This document shows positions 12,041 to 23,600 of a stretch of DNA of 64,000 nt, one piece after another. Source of the DNA: Sapria himalayana. Lineage: Eukaryota; Streptophyta; Magnoliopsida; Malpighiales; Rafflesiaceae. The notes under the pieces were generated by a model that ran no database searches, was not told the origin of the DNA, and saw only the letters and a program-made list of their open reading frames with translations. The stretch spans positions 117,001 to 181,000 of the forward strand of contig JAREIK010002991.1 of NCBI GenBank assembly GCA_029783825.1, read 5' to 3'. How positions within the stretch are numbered: position 1 is the first letter of the stretch; the number at the start of each line of letters is the position of its first letter. Both the position numbers and the translations under genes were made by a program.

Positions 12041-13562
12041 TGAATAGTGATTGATTAAATTAAATCTTTGTATTTGTTGTATACGGTGTGTTTTGATAAT
12101 CTATTTATATGATCTAATATTTTTATTTTAATATTTGCTTGTAAGTACATGGAAGAAAATATTAAGAAGTTGAAAATATAGCAGTAATATAATAATGGAG
12201 GTCAGTGAGCAGAAAAAATTTTTAGAGCAGAGTCTTACCTGTCCGATAATCCGACCCGCTCCGATTAATTAAACCGAACAATTTTTAATATAAAATATTT
12301 TGTATTTTATTTTTTTGGGTTATTGTTTTTATGATCTAGAACTTTACATCTTCTCTCTCTCTCTCTGCACTATTTATCGCGACTGTTTCTGTGTTGCACA
12401 TACTGTAAGACTTCTGATTTTAGTTTAATATGTAACGCATAATCATTTTTTGGTGAATATAGCTAGTCATGCTGAGCGACTAGAGAACCACGTTATTTCA
12501 TACATTTCTGTTATGGTTTCTGTTTTGTTTTTATTATCTAATACTTGAATTGTGGATTAGGTATATATCATTTATTATTTTTATTATTTTTTCTTCTTCT
12601 GTATCTTAAAATCACAACTGTTGAAGCGCAATTGCCCAACATTATTGAATATTTCAACATATATGATATATTGTGGCTTTATGTATTTTTTTATATTAAT
12701 GATGTACTTAAGCTTTATGTATTCCTTATTTATGAATGACTAGACCTGAGAGCTTGGCTTGCTTCAAAGTATTGATACTTAAGATTAACATATTTGTAGT
12801 TATCAGTTTATTGGACTCATCAATGTATTGCACTTATCATCAAAAAAATTATATTTGCATAAATACCATAACATGCAAAATAGTTATAGGGCTCTATCTG
12901 TCTACGCCAACTCCTAATTTTTAAATAGCTTTCAGCAAGATTTTTTTGTGCTTCATTTTTGTTTAATAGTTATCGGCAAGATTTTTTGTTTAAATACAAT
13001 TGTTTACACATATAACTCAACCAAATTCCAAATACACTAGAGAATAATATTGTTTTATTCCTAATACACAGAGTAATTATTTTCACTCTTCCCACTTACC
13101 TTTATATTTCACTTTTATTTCTCCATCAAGAGATTTTGAGCAACAATTAAGAAAGGAATAAGAATGACAAATTATAAATGAAATTGAGATATAAAGTATA
13201 AAGTAAGGAGCTGAACAGCAACCACCTTCTAATATTACAAAGTGACTTGTGCCCCCCTTTTTTTGACAAAAAAATTATGTTGGAACATCCACAACATTTC
13301 CAACGCATGAGCATGCGTTATGTTAATTGTCCTAAACCAAGCATCTGCATGATGAGATTAAAATTTTCTATGAAAATGTTGAACAATGTAACAATTGACA
13401 TTTTCAAATACTATAAAAATTCAAGTATTGTATTGATTTACATTTACTGTTGTTTGGATGAGATTTACTGTGAATCATTAAATTTTCATATTCATTTATG
13501 GACCCACCAGCATGTCATATGGGAGCAACAAACATCTATACATAAAATTGTGTTGACAAACA
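12041..13562. other. AT-rich part of ATG5 intron 1
   Basis: Contains a small GC patch at 12236-12285 (CCGATAATCCGACCCGCTCCG), probably a MITE scrap. Short open frames near 12545 and 13247 have no recognisable domains. Confidence 0.4.
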
Positions 13563-13570
13563 CCCACATG

Positions 13571-14218
13571 TAGGGCTGTAACCAAACCAAGCTGCTCGGC
13601 GTTCGGCTCGTTAGAAGCTCGCTTGAACTCGTTTATTAAGTTAAACGAGCCGAGCCCGAAGATCAATTTGAGACTCGTAAGTTAAATGAGCCGAGCCCGA
13701 GCACCCTCAAACTCGGCTCATCAGCTCGTAAACAAGCTCGTGAATAGGCTCGTGAGCAAGCTCGTTAACCAAGCTTGTGAACAAGCTCATGAATCAAGCT
13801 CGTGAACATGAAGAAGTCTTGATGCACGATAAATATTTCCTACATATGAACATGATGAATATTTTAACTCTTGAACTTCATTTTGAGAATAACTTTTTCA
13901 TTTAGTTATATGTTGTCTATTTTAAATGAATATTTTCTTTATTTCTCGAACATCATTCTAAGGCTCATAAGTTAAACGGCTCGTCATCTCATAAAAAGGC
14001 TCGTCAATAGGCTCGTGGATAGTCTTGTGAGCAAGCTCGTTAACCAGGCTCATAAACGAGCTCGTAAATTAAACGAGCCGAGCCCGAGCACCCTCAAACT
14101 CGGCTCGTCGGCTCGTAAACAAGCTTGTGAACAAGCTCGAGCCTATTCCTTTAAAACCAAGCCGAGCCGAGCTTAACCTGCCTAATACTCAGCTCGACTC
14201 GGCTCAGTTACACCCCTA
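13571..14218. mobile_element. hAT-like MITE, GCTCG-repeat family
   Basis: Ends TAGGGCTGTAAC and GTTACACCCCTA are inverted repeats (11 of 12). An exact 8-bp duplication CCCACATG flanks it (13563-13570, 14219-14226). The 648-bp body consists of many direct and inverted copies of GCTCGTGAACAAGCTCG- and GAGCCGAGCCC-like words with an AT-rich centre (about 13810-13970). The left and right arms (13690-13800 and 13990-14130) repeat each other. No coding capacity. Confidence 0.9.
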
Positions 14219-14226
14219 CCCACATG

Positions 14227-14605
14227 AGCTTAATATTAGCAATTGGTATCTGATTCTTAACACAAGAAGTATGGAATTCATCCAACAAGTTTTCCATTAT
14301 CAATGTGTGAAACTTAATGAGGATGCCAATAGTCATAGTTCTTTGGTAAATTGATCTTGCAAGGCTTGGATCGAGTGGGATACAATTGTCACAGTTCGCT
14401 GGTGCTTGTTAATAGAAAGTAACCATTTCTCAATGAACCACTAAATTATAGAATAGAGAAGCATGGCAATTCAATCTCTTCCATACGTAACAACGAGATT
14501 TGTGTAGCTTTTCAATCGTCGAGCGGAAAAGTAAAATAAACAAAAAAGTAACAGTCCTCTAGCAAGTTGCTAAGCTAGGATGCAATAAAAGTCTGCGACA
14601 ATTAC
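14227..14605. other. Start of ATG5 intron 1
   Basis: Lies directly downstream of the exon 1 donor on the minus strand. I looked for exon 2 here and did not find it. Confidence 0.5.
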
Positions 14606-14829
14606 CATTTTAAGGGCAAGCCGTTGTAGTCAAACCAGACAGCGCCCTGTACAGGAGGCAGTGCCGATGACAAATAAAGCTTTATCGAGGGAAGAAGAAG
14701 AGGCAGGTATCCTATGCGAGGCGCTAGGATGTGGACTGGAGGAGGCGGTGGTAGGACCGTCACTTCGGACTCGTGGAGGTGAACTTGAAGAGGAATCGCA
14801 CCTTCCCAGACGTACTTCATCGCTTCCAT
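14606..14829 (-). CDS. ATG5: ATG5 exon 1 (autophagy protein 5, N-terminus)
   Basis: This open exon encodes 74 residues from MEAMKYVWEGAIPLQVHLHE through the proline run PPPPP and APRIGYLPLL to NGLPLK, the hallmark N-terminus of plant ATG5 (ubiquitin-like domain A that contacts ATG16). The start ATG at 14829 gives the usual short leader before KYVWEG. The exon ends AAATG followed by GTAATT, a good donor, splitting the conserved Trp codon after two bases. The region upstream (14830-14950 on +) is less AT-rich and may be the promoter and 5' UTR; a TATATAA-like stretch sits near 14945. No frame damage is visible in this exon, in contrast to the two downstream exons. Confidence 0.9.
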
Positions 14830-15339
14830 TTCTCGCAGCCTAACCTAACCTCGATTTTTTTCGTTCAGAGGACACTAGAGTTCAAATGAAACCGAGTGAT
14901 TTACCCATTAGGGTTCCGAGGCCGACAGATTTTTATTTAAAAAATTATATAACAAAAAATGATTAAATTACTATTTCTCAAAATAGTAAACTTGATATAT
15001 TTAATGAACAATTTTTAATTAGGATATATTAGGATATATATATATACTTGTCCAAGAGGATACGAATAAAAAATAATTACCCTAAATAGTGAGCAAGATT
15101 ATGATAATTAATCTTGAGTATAATTTATTTGAAAATACCAAATATATCCTTCGATGATAAAGTATAAAAAATATCTTAGTTGCAAGCTGTGTTTTATTAA
15201 TTAAGGTCATGATCGTCATTATGATCATGATTGACGTCGAAATACAGAAGTAGACCATAATTTAATAGTAACAAATACCTTCTATCATGGAAGACAAGTG
15301 ACTTGGGATAGTTATTCATTGAGCTCTCAATGGAGCAAG
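14830..15339. other. ATG5 upstream region
   Basis: Sequence 5' of the ATG5 start on the minus strand. The first 110 bases are of mixed composition, as expected for a 5' UTR and proximal promoter; beyond about 14940 it is AT-rich and featureless. Confidence 0.4.
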
Positions 15340-15624
15340 GTGATTTGGGAACTACGCGAGGCATTACGTGATTCATGTGTTTGGCATGGCACAGCCCGAT
15401 TAAGAGAAGTGCCTGGGGCAAACTCGTGTCGGCATGCAGCACAGTTTGAGCCATGCCGAGCTAGATTTCCCAGCATAGGAGGTGTGGCATGGCATGACCC
15501 AGACAAAAAACAAGCCAATTGACCAGTGCCGGGCTATCCATTTTAGGATTAAGTTAGTATGACATTACTCGTGCTAAAAACTATGTAGTACCCCAGCACG
15601 GCCCACTTGGCACCATTAGTTCTG
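15340..15624. mobile_element. Degraded GC-rich hAT-like MITE
   Basis: GGCATGGCA, CAGCACGGCCCACTTGG and similar words match the family of the elements at 8884 and 11546; the right end reads TTGGCACCATTA, a decayed version of TTTGACACCTCTA. The left terminal repeat and target duplication were not recognised. Many CA/TG at former CG positions suggest age. Confidence 0.5.
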
Positions 15625-16559
15625 CATGAATATTATCATTGAACTAGCTTCTCTAGTACTCTCATATTGTCGATACCTTCTAAGTCACCCTTCAATAATT
15701 AGAATAGGCCTTACGCAAAAATTATATATAACAAACATAGTTTTGTCAGCATAAAGGTAACTCAAAAGCTCAATATCATATGTTAATAAACTATAATTAA
15801 TTGTAACACCAACCTCAAACTTGGAAGCCTAGAAACCAGGCAGGGTCTACTGCTAATATACCACTTCATGGCCCACCACCATTTAATATTGTAGTAGTCA
15901 CCACATTACGTTCCTCCATTAATCCTCTTCTTCAAAAGTTTTTCTCCCATCATTAACAAGTTGTGCCATCAACTCATCCTCTTCTTCTAGTTTTGATTTA
16001 TGACATTCTAGTTTTGGTCAATTTTCATTATCTCGTTTAAAATATTTATCATCCTCATAAACTTTATGAAAGTTAAAGTCTCGTGATATTTATGATTGTA
16101 ATAGATATAAATTAGTAAGATTTTCAGTTGTACCATTTATCATAAGTTTTTATTATTAATTCTTGTTTATTTGATTTTATTCAGTATGACCCCTACGGAG
16201 CCTCCTCCTATTCACACAAAAGGAGGATCTTAATATTGTGTATCACTCATTGATGATCATACTCACTATTGATGGCATTATTTAATAAAATATTATTTTG
16301 AATTCTTTGACAAACTATACATTTTGTGTTATTATAAAAACTCAACACTCTACAATTATCATATGTTCGAAGTATGATATTGCCCATTGGTAATGAACAT
16401 ATTTCTAATAAATTTATTGAGTTGCTTATCTCGAATGAAATAATTCATCATACTCAACTTATAAATACTCCATTCCATGAATGACATGATTGTCTTACTG
16501 TGTCGTGCCCATTTGACAACTCTAATTCTATCCATCACTTTGTTATAACATGACTAGAT
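15625..16559. other. AT-rich sequence, possibly the 5' part of a copia element
   Basis: No clear domain. A small MITE-like end (TTTGACAACTCTAA) lies near 16512-16526. The stretch leads into recognisable copia pol and may contain its decayed upstream part. Confidence 0.3.
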
Positions 16560-18503
16560 ATGATCTTATTATTACTAATCATTTTTAGAGGGTTCTGATA
16601 ACTTGTTTTCTCAAGTTTCTAGTACTTTGGAAACCCCTTCTCATATTCTTCCTCATTTTTCCTTGCATTTTATTCATAATGTTTGTTCTAATAATATTAT
16701 AGTTACTAACACTCTAGTCTCCAGAACACCTGAAGCTCCACCTTCTATATGGTCCATCGAGCTTTGTACAATATTGTAGATCCACCTATATGTTGATCCA
16801 TGTGTTTATAAAGCTACACTACAATGTTATCATATTTTGCTTTTCTTTTTATTCCTTATCTTTTATTTGTTTTTTAGCTTCAACTCATTCTTTCTCTAAG
16901 TATTCGTCTAATAAATAGATCATTCTTGACCCACGCCAACTATGAGTTATAAATGAAGAACTTTCTACTTTGTATAAGATAAATACTTAGGATTCGGTTT
17001 CTCTACCTCCTAATAAGAGTATTGTAGTTGTCCCAAAGTATATAATATCAAGATTAAATCTGATAGATCTATCAATCAGTTCAAAGCTAGGTTAGTTATA
17101 AGAAGATATTCACAATAGTATGATATGTATTATGAAGAGACTTTTCCTCTTGTTGCAAATTTGACTACTATTCAAACTCTTATTATTGTAGCTTTTCTAG
17201 TTCAACATTAATGTTTTTTCTCAACTTGTTAAAAATTATTTTTGAATGGGGATCCCCAAGAAAAAGATCACATGGAGCCTCCTCCTAATAGTTATCATGC
17301 TTCTTGCTATATTTATAAGCTAAGGAAAGTATTATATGGTCTAAAACAAGCACCTTGTGCTTGATTTGAGAAAATTTTCATTGTGATATACTATATTAGA
17401 TTTGTTATTAGTAGTTATGATCATACTCTTTTTTTTTCACTCTCCCCCCAATCACCCCTTACAAATCTCATGATAGATGCATGTGATAAACTTCCATACT
17501 AATCAATCATCTTGGTAGTGATTGTGGCCAAGCACATTTAATTTTAGAGTTCTCATGAGATTTGGTGTATTAGTGATAGTTTAAATAGATATACTGATGT
17601 AGGTTGTGTTCTCATTTCTTTATACATTGATAATATGATTATAACAAGTGTTGATATTGATGATACCTCATTTTTGAAGACATGATCAATATATGTTCGA
17701 GATTTTTTTGAGTGAGCAGCATTAGCTAGAATTATTAATAAAAAAACTATTGATACTCCCAATGATGTTAATGCAAATTATTCTTCTTCTAATTGTGTCT
17801 TTGTTATTAGATCATGTTGTACTATTGTTGAGAGCTTGGGTATGTCTTTCTATTACTCATCATGATAGTGTTTATGTTGTTCATGTTAGTTAGTTTATTG
17901 CTTTCCCTACTATAGTTCAATGGGCAATTGTTCTTCATATTTTGAGGTATCTCCAAGATACATTCTTTCTGAGTCTTATGCATTTAGTCATCACTTTTCT
18001 AGAGTTGATTGCATACTTTAATGTCGATTGTGACAATGATCTAATTATCATAACTCATTTAATAAATTTTATATCTTCTTATGTATTTTTCTTATCTATT
18101 AGAAAAAATAATAATAATTTCTCATTTTTATTTTTTCAACAAAAAAAAAATATCATGCTATGATATCTACTACCAAAGAAATTACGATAGCAATTAAATG
18201 ATATCATGCTATGATATCATTTAATAAATAGTAATTACTTCTCCATACTCCTTTGTATTGCGATAGCAATAGTAACATTTAGATTGCTCACAACTCAGTC
18301 TTTCGTGAACGAACCAAGGACATTGAAATTGATTGCCACAAACACATTATTATCTCAAGCATCGCTTTATGCTATGTGTCTTCTTCCATGTAGCCTATAG
18401 ATTTCATTATCAAGACTCATTATGATTTTTGTTTTCATTTTCTAGTTCAGAAACTCTTAATTCTTATTGAAGTCACATTGTGACTAATGAATTCAAGAGA
18501 GAA
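16560..18503 (+). pseudogene. Copia pol remnant (reverse transcriptase and RNase H)
   Basis: The translation shows copia landmarks in order across several frames: IKIKSDRSINQFKARLV (17050-17100), YEETFPLVA, FLNGD (near 17240), YKLRKVLYGLKQAP (17318-17360), then, after an apparent insertion of about 140 bp (roughly 17445-17586), LYIDNMIITS (about 17617-17650, the YVDDMIITG catalytic site with one Asp changed to Asn). Further on come ILRYLQDT and AYFNVDCDND (RNase H, 17937-18040) and AHNSVFHERT-like sequence (18270-18310). Stops and frameshifts are abundant, so no enzyme can be made. Gag and integrase are not recognisable. Confidence 0.8.
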
Positions 18504-18784
18504 TGTTAATATATATATTTTTTGTTAGATATGAATTTGATCTTTGAAGACTCGGTCATTTGGGTGGTTAATCTCTTGAATACATAATCATGAGGAATTT
18601 GAATTATTTTATTTATTCGGCTTTTAAAGTAGATTTGATATGATAATATGTGTTAGTTATGTGTGCAAATACTTAAATGATAAATTATATAGACAAATTA
18701 GATCCGCTTTTAATTTATGTATATTATCATCCTTTCTATCTTATTTATAATGTTTTAATATTCATATTCTAATATCTCTTGGCA
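18504..18784 (+). repeat. Probable 3' LTR of the copia element
   Basis: Directly after a purine-rich tract (CAAGAGAGAA) the sequence begins TGTTAATATATATATT, a common copia LTR start, and runs to TCTCTTGGCA. The right edge is estimated from similar LTRs; no 5' partner was found. Confidence 0.45.
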
Positions 18785-19375
18785 TTAAAAAAATTCTCAC
18801 AACTTATTTAAATATTTTTTTATTTAATCAATGAATATTTTAATGGTGAATTTGTATCTTGGTGCACAAAACACAAAAAATATAAAAAAACAACATTTTC
18901 TTGCAAAAATATTAAAAAAATACATCAAAACATAAAATAATAATATTTTGATGCACTAAAAATCAGAAACCTAATTTTACACATAACTACACGTTAGATG
19001 CTTAAAAAATAAAAAGTAAACTAATAATATCACTTTCAACACTAACATGTTGAGAGTGAGATTCAAATCCTTACCATCAAATCTTTTTTAATCAAAAGTA
19101 GCACTTTACCTTACCATCAAGACTACACGTCAAACTAATTAACTATAGAAAATACTAATATATATATTATATAGAAATATATTCAATGTATTTATTATAA
19201 TAAAATGCAAACATACATAAATATATAAAAATAAACAGATACAAATATAATAAAAAAAACATATATAAATTTATAAACATAAATATATATAAATATGGAC
19301 AAATATATATAATTAAATAAATATATGTATGTGTAAACACACATACACATACACACATACAAATACACACACACA
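18785..19375. other. AT-rich stretch ending in a CA microsatellite
   Basis: No coding signal. From about 19315 there are ACAC/ACAT repeats in which the next MITE inserted. Confidence 0.4.
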
Positions 19376-19869
19376 TAGGTATATCAAAAATCAACACGAA
19401 ATGATTAAACGACGTGATTAACTATTGATTAAACGAGATTGGATGAGATCTAAACGGGTTCGGGTGATAAACGTGTCAACCCGTTTAACAGATTTAATAA
19501 ATGAGTTGTGTTCGGTTGAGACATGCTAACCTATTTATAACCCGTTTACCCATTTAAATAAATAAGAAAATGGTTAAACGGGTGATTTAACGTGTTAAAT
19601 GGGATAAACATGCGATAAACAAGTAAATGGGTCAAATGAATAGTTTATCGTATTAACACAACCCGACTCAACCCAACCCAACCCAACCCATTAAAATTAG
19701 ACGTGTTAAATGAGATGTGTCATATTGCTCATTTATTAAATGGTTTATATTCGTGTTTCGATTTTTTACTCATTTATTAAACGTGTCATATATGAGTTTA
19801 CATATTTTTCATTCGTCATCAATTTAACCCGTAATCATTTAACCCAACCTAACTCGTTTAATACCCCTA
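19376..19869. mobile_element. hAT-like MITE, AAACGGGTT family
   Basis: The 494-bp body is full of AACCCGTTTAA, AAACGGGT and CCAACCCAACC words. The right end reads GTTTAATACCCCTA and the left TAGGTATATCAAA, a weak inverted pair. CACACACA occurs immediately on both sides, formally an 8-bp target duplication, but the site is a CA microsatellite so this evidence is weak. Confidence 0.55.
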
Positions 19870-20173
19870 CACACACACATACAGAAACACATTCACAGAA
19901 ATACCTTTTTATCGAAGATTTATATTTTGTTGTACCAAGCTTTTCATAATTAAAAAAAAAACACCAAATTTAAAATAATTAATTATATTTACAACAAACT
20001 TTTCATAATAATAAAAAATATACCAATTTTTAAAATATAAAGTTTTTGTAACCAAATAAACAACTCTGTCATACTTGTATAATTAAGATAAACATATTAA
20101 AATATTTATATATTAAAAAAATAAAAATACATATACGAGCATACATAAATTTATGTGTGTGTGTATATATATA

Positions 20174-20602
20174 TGTTGGATTTTGGACAACTTGATTATT
20201 GCGTTAGTACCGTAATATATACGATACAACATAGGGACGCATATGTTGTATATATTTAGTCAAATAATATAATGTTAATATAAGGTTTATTGGACCAATT
20301 TAATGATCTAATACAGTTAAGGGTCCAATTGTCTAATTAATACAGTGTGGGGGCATAATCTGTAATTGTGCAGAATCTCGGGTTAATTACTTATTTGTTG
20401 ATGGGTAAATTAGTAATTAACATAAATTAAATAATTGGGATGTGGTCCCTGGTGAAAGTTGCTTATTTCATAAAGAGTTTCTCTATCTTCCTTGGAACAC
20501 ACGCGAAAACCTAAAGTTAAAAACATATAACTGAGGTTTCTCATCTGGCCCTGAAGCAACGAGCCACCAGAAGACATTCGTTCCTCGATTTTAATAAGAA
20601 CA
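20174..20602 (+). repeat. Copia LTR with primer-binding-site remnant
   Basis: It starts TGTTGGATTTTGG and ends AATAAGAACA, inverted TGTT/AACA termini, and is followed by TGGCATCA (20603-20610), a one-base variant of the start of the copia primer-binding site TGGTATCA. This is therefore the 5' LTR of a copia element whose whole body is gone: the next base begins the satellite array. Confidence 0.7.
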
Positions 20603-23600
20603 TGGCATCATAATTAATCTCTATCTTATTATTAATAGTTTATTAATTTAATTTTAGATCATTATTATAATATGTATCAATAAAATTGTTTAAATTGAAT
20701 TTATATGAAATATAATTATTAATATTATTATAACTAAATATTGTATTCATATTTCAAAAAAATTTAAATATTATTATATTTTCAAATGTTAAAACATATG
20801 AAAATGAGAAAAAATTACAAATTATTTTTTTTTATTTTATTGTCTAAATAAAACCTATAAACCATTAAATATCAAAAAACATAAATCGCTAAACTCCTAA
20901 ACGACAAAACCTCTAAATACTTAAACCATTAAACTAGTATGCATTAATAATAAATCATAAGTCTGATTTTAATTTTTATTCATTATAATTTTAAATTTTT
21001 ATTTTAATTATTTATTAGTTTATTTTTATATAAATATTAATTACAAAATAAATTATTAGTGAGACACATCTAATTTAAATTAAACCAGTATACCCTAAAT
21101 AATAAATCTCAAAATTATTTTTTCTATTATAATTTAAAATATTCATTTTAATTATTTATTTGTTTATTTTTATATTAATATTAATTACAAAATAAATTAT
21201 GAGTTAGATAGATACAATTTATATAAATTATTTTTCATCAAAAAAAATATAGATAAACTTTTTAAAAGAAAAAAAAATTTCAAAACAAATAATTATTATT
21301 TGGTAATACATTTTCCTTTGCTATTAAATCATTTTAGGTTTTCATATTATATTTAAAGTAATATGAATCTTATTCATTATAGAATTTTAATTTATTTTTT
21401 GATAATTATTAGAATATCTATCAATAAAAATTATTTATATTGAATTTATATTATATATAATTATTATAATTATTATAAATAAATATTGTATTCACTCTTA
21501 AAAAAATTTAAAATTATTATATTTTAAAAATTTATAACCTTAAAATCAGAGAAAAAATAATTAAAATAAATTTTTTATTATTTCATTTTTAAAATCAAAC
21601 CTATCGACCATTAAATGCATACTTACTTTAATCATTAAGCTCATAAACCCCGGATTCCCTTAATACACAAACCTTTTAACATCTATATACTACTTAATGA
21701 ATAATAAATCTCATTTTTATGTCTATTTATTATAATTTTAAATATAAATTTTAATTATTTATAGCATAATTTTTTACAAAAATTAATTACAAAATAAATT
21801 TCGAGTGAGACAAATATTATATTAATAATTGATTTTTAATAAATAAAATATAAACTTATAAAAAGAAGGAAAATTTTAGAAATTAAATAGTATTATTAGT
21901 AATATATTTTGATTTGATTTTGAATCATTTTGTGTCGTGTAAGTATAAGTTAATTAATATTTATATTTTTAATAATAGTTTATTAATTTAATTTTTGATC
22001 ATTATTATAATATCTATCATTAAAATTGTTTATATTGAATTTATATGATATATAATAAGTAAGATTAATATAATTATACATGGTATTCACATCACAAAAA
22101 ATATTAAAAATTATTTTATTTTCAAAGGTTATAACCTTTGAAAATCAGAAAAAATCTAAAAAAAAAAATTTTTATTTTTATTTTATAAATAAAAATAAAA
22201 ATTTATTAGTTTATTTTATAAATAAAAAATCAGAAAAAATCTAAACCAATAAACCGCTAGATACTAATTAATAATTAGTAAATTTAATATTTATTTCAAC
22301 TAATTATAATTTTAAATATTCATCTTAATTATTTATTAGTTTATTTTTATAGAAATATTTATTACAATATACATTATGAGTGCGACAAATGTAATTTAAA
22401 TAATTTATTTTTAATCAAAAAATATAAATACTCTTATAAAAGAAGTAAAAATTTAAAAATTAAAAATTAAAAATTATAATTCAATAATATATTTTACTTT
22501 ATTTTTGAATCAATTTGGGTATTTTAAATATTTTTTAATTAATCTCTATCTTATTATTAATAGTTTATTAATTTAATTTTTGATCATTATTATAATATCT
22601 ATTAATAAAATTATTTATATTGAATTTATATGATATATAATTATTAATATTATTATAACTAAATATTGAATTCACATTTCAGAAAATTTTAAATATTATT
22701 ATATTTTCAAAGGTTATAACATATGAAAATTAGAAAAATTACAAATTTTTTTTTGTTATTTTATTGTCTAAATAAAACCTATAAACTACTAAATGTCTTA
22801 AAACATAAATTGCTAAACTCTTAAACGACAAAACCTCTAAATACTTAAACCATTAAACTGGTATGCGTTAATAATAAATCATAAGTTTGATTTTAATTTT
22901 TATTCAGTATAATTTTAAATTTTTATTTAAATTATTTATCAGTTTATTTTTATAGAAATATTAATTACAAAAAAATTATTAGTGAGACACATCTTATTTA
23001 AATTAGACCAATATACCCTAAATAATAAATAATAAATCTCAATATTATTTATTTCATGATAATTTATAATATATTGTTTAATTTCTTATTTATTTATTTT
23101 TATATAAATATTAAATACAAAATAAATTATGAGTTAGATAAATATAATTTATATAAATTATTTTTCATCAAAAAAATATAAATAAACTTTTTAAAAAATA
23201 AAAAAATTTCAAAACAAATGATTATCATTTAGTAATTTATTTTCCTTTGCTTTTGAATCATTTTAAGTTTTCATATTATATTTTAAGTAATATGAATCTT
23301 ATTCATTATAGATTTTTTATTTATTTTTTGATAATTATTAGAATATCTATCAATAAAAATTGTTTATATTGAATTTATATTATATATAATTATTATGATT
23401 ATTATAAATAAATATTATATTCACTCTTGAAAAAAATTTAAAAATTATTATATTTTCATAATTTATAACCTTAAAAATCTGAGACAAAATAATTAAAATA
23501 AATTTTTTTTATTTCATTTTTAAAATGAAACCTATCGACCATTAAATTCAAAGGTTATAACCTTCAAAAATGAGAAAAAATGACAAAAATAAATTTTTTG

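Larger units (their letters stand above)
3288..14829 (-). pseudogene. Decayed ATG5 (autophagy protein 5), exons 1-3 spread over 11.5 kb
   Basis: ATG5 is conjugated to ATG12 and with ATG16 promotes ATG8 lipidation on the growing phagophore in the cytoplasm. Three pieces matching consecutive parts of the plant ATG5 N-terminal half lie in order on the minus strand: exon 1 (14829-14606), exon 2 (about 7810-7744) and exon 3 (3375-3288). Their expected lengths and phases fit (224 bp ending in phase 2; 67 bp; 88 bp where 90 is expected). Exon 1 is open; exon 2 has lost a clear acceptor AG and is strongly diverged; exon 3 has two 1-bp losses. The introns are filled with retrotransposons and MITEs. 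Exons beyond the first three were not found down to position 1 and would lie outside the window if they exist. I infer a pseudogene or dying duplicate; assembly errors at short homopolymers are the alternative for exon 3 but do not explain exon 2. Confidence 0.7.

Noticed and set aside
11536..12047. Several overlapping Arg/Ala/Gly-rich open frames
   Set aside because: They lie in the GC-rich MITE on both strands and in several frames; high GC removes stops.
14661..14843. Plus-strand open frame of 60 codons
   Set aside because: Shadow of ATG5 exon 1 on the minus strand.
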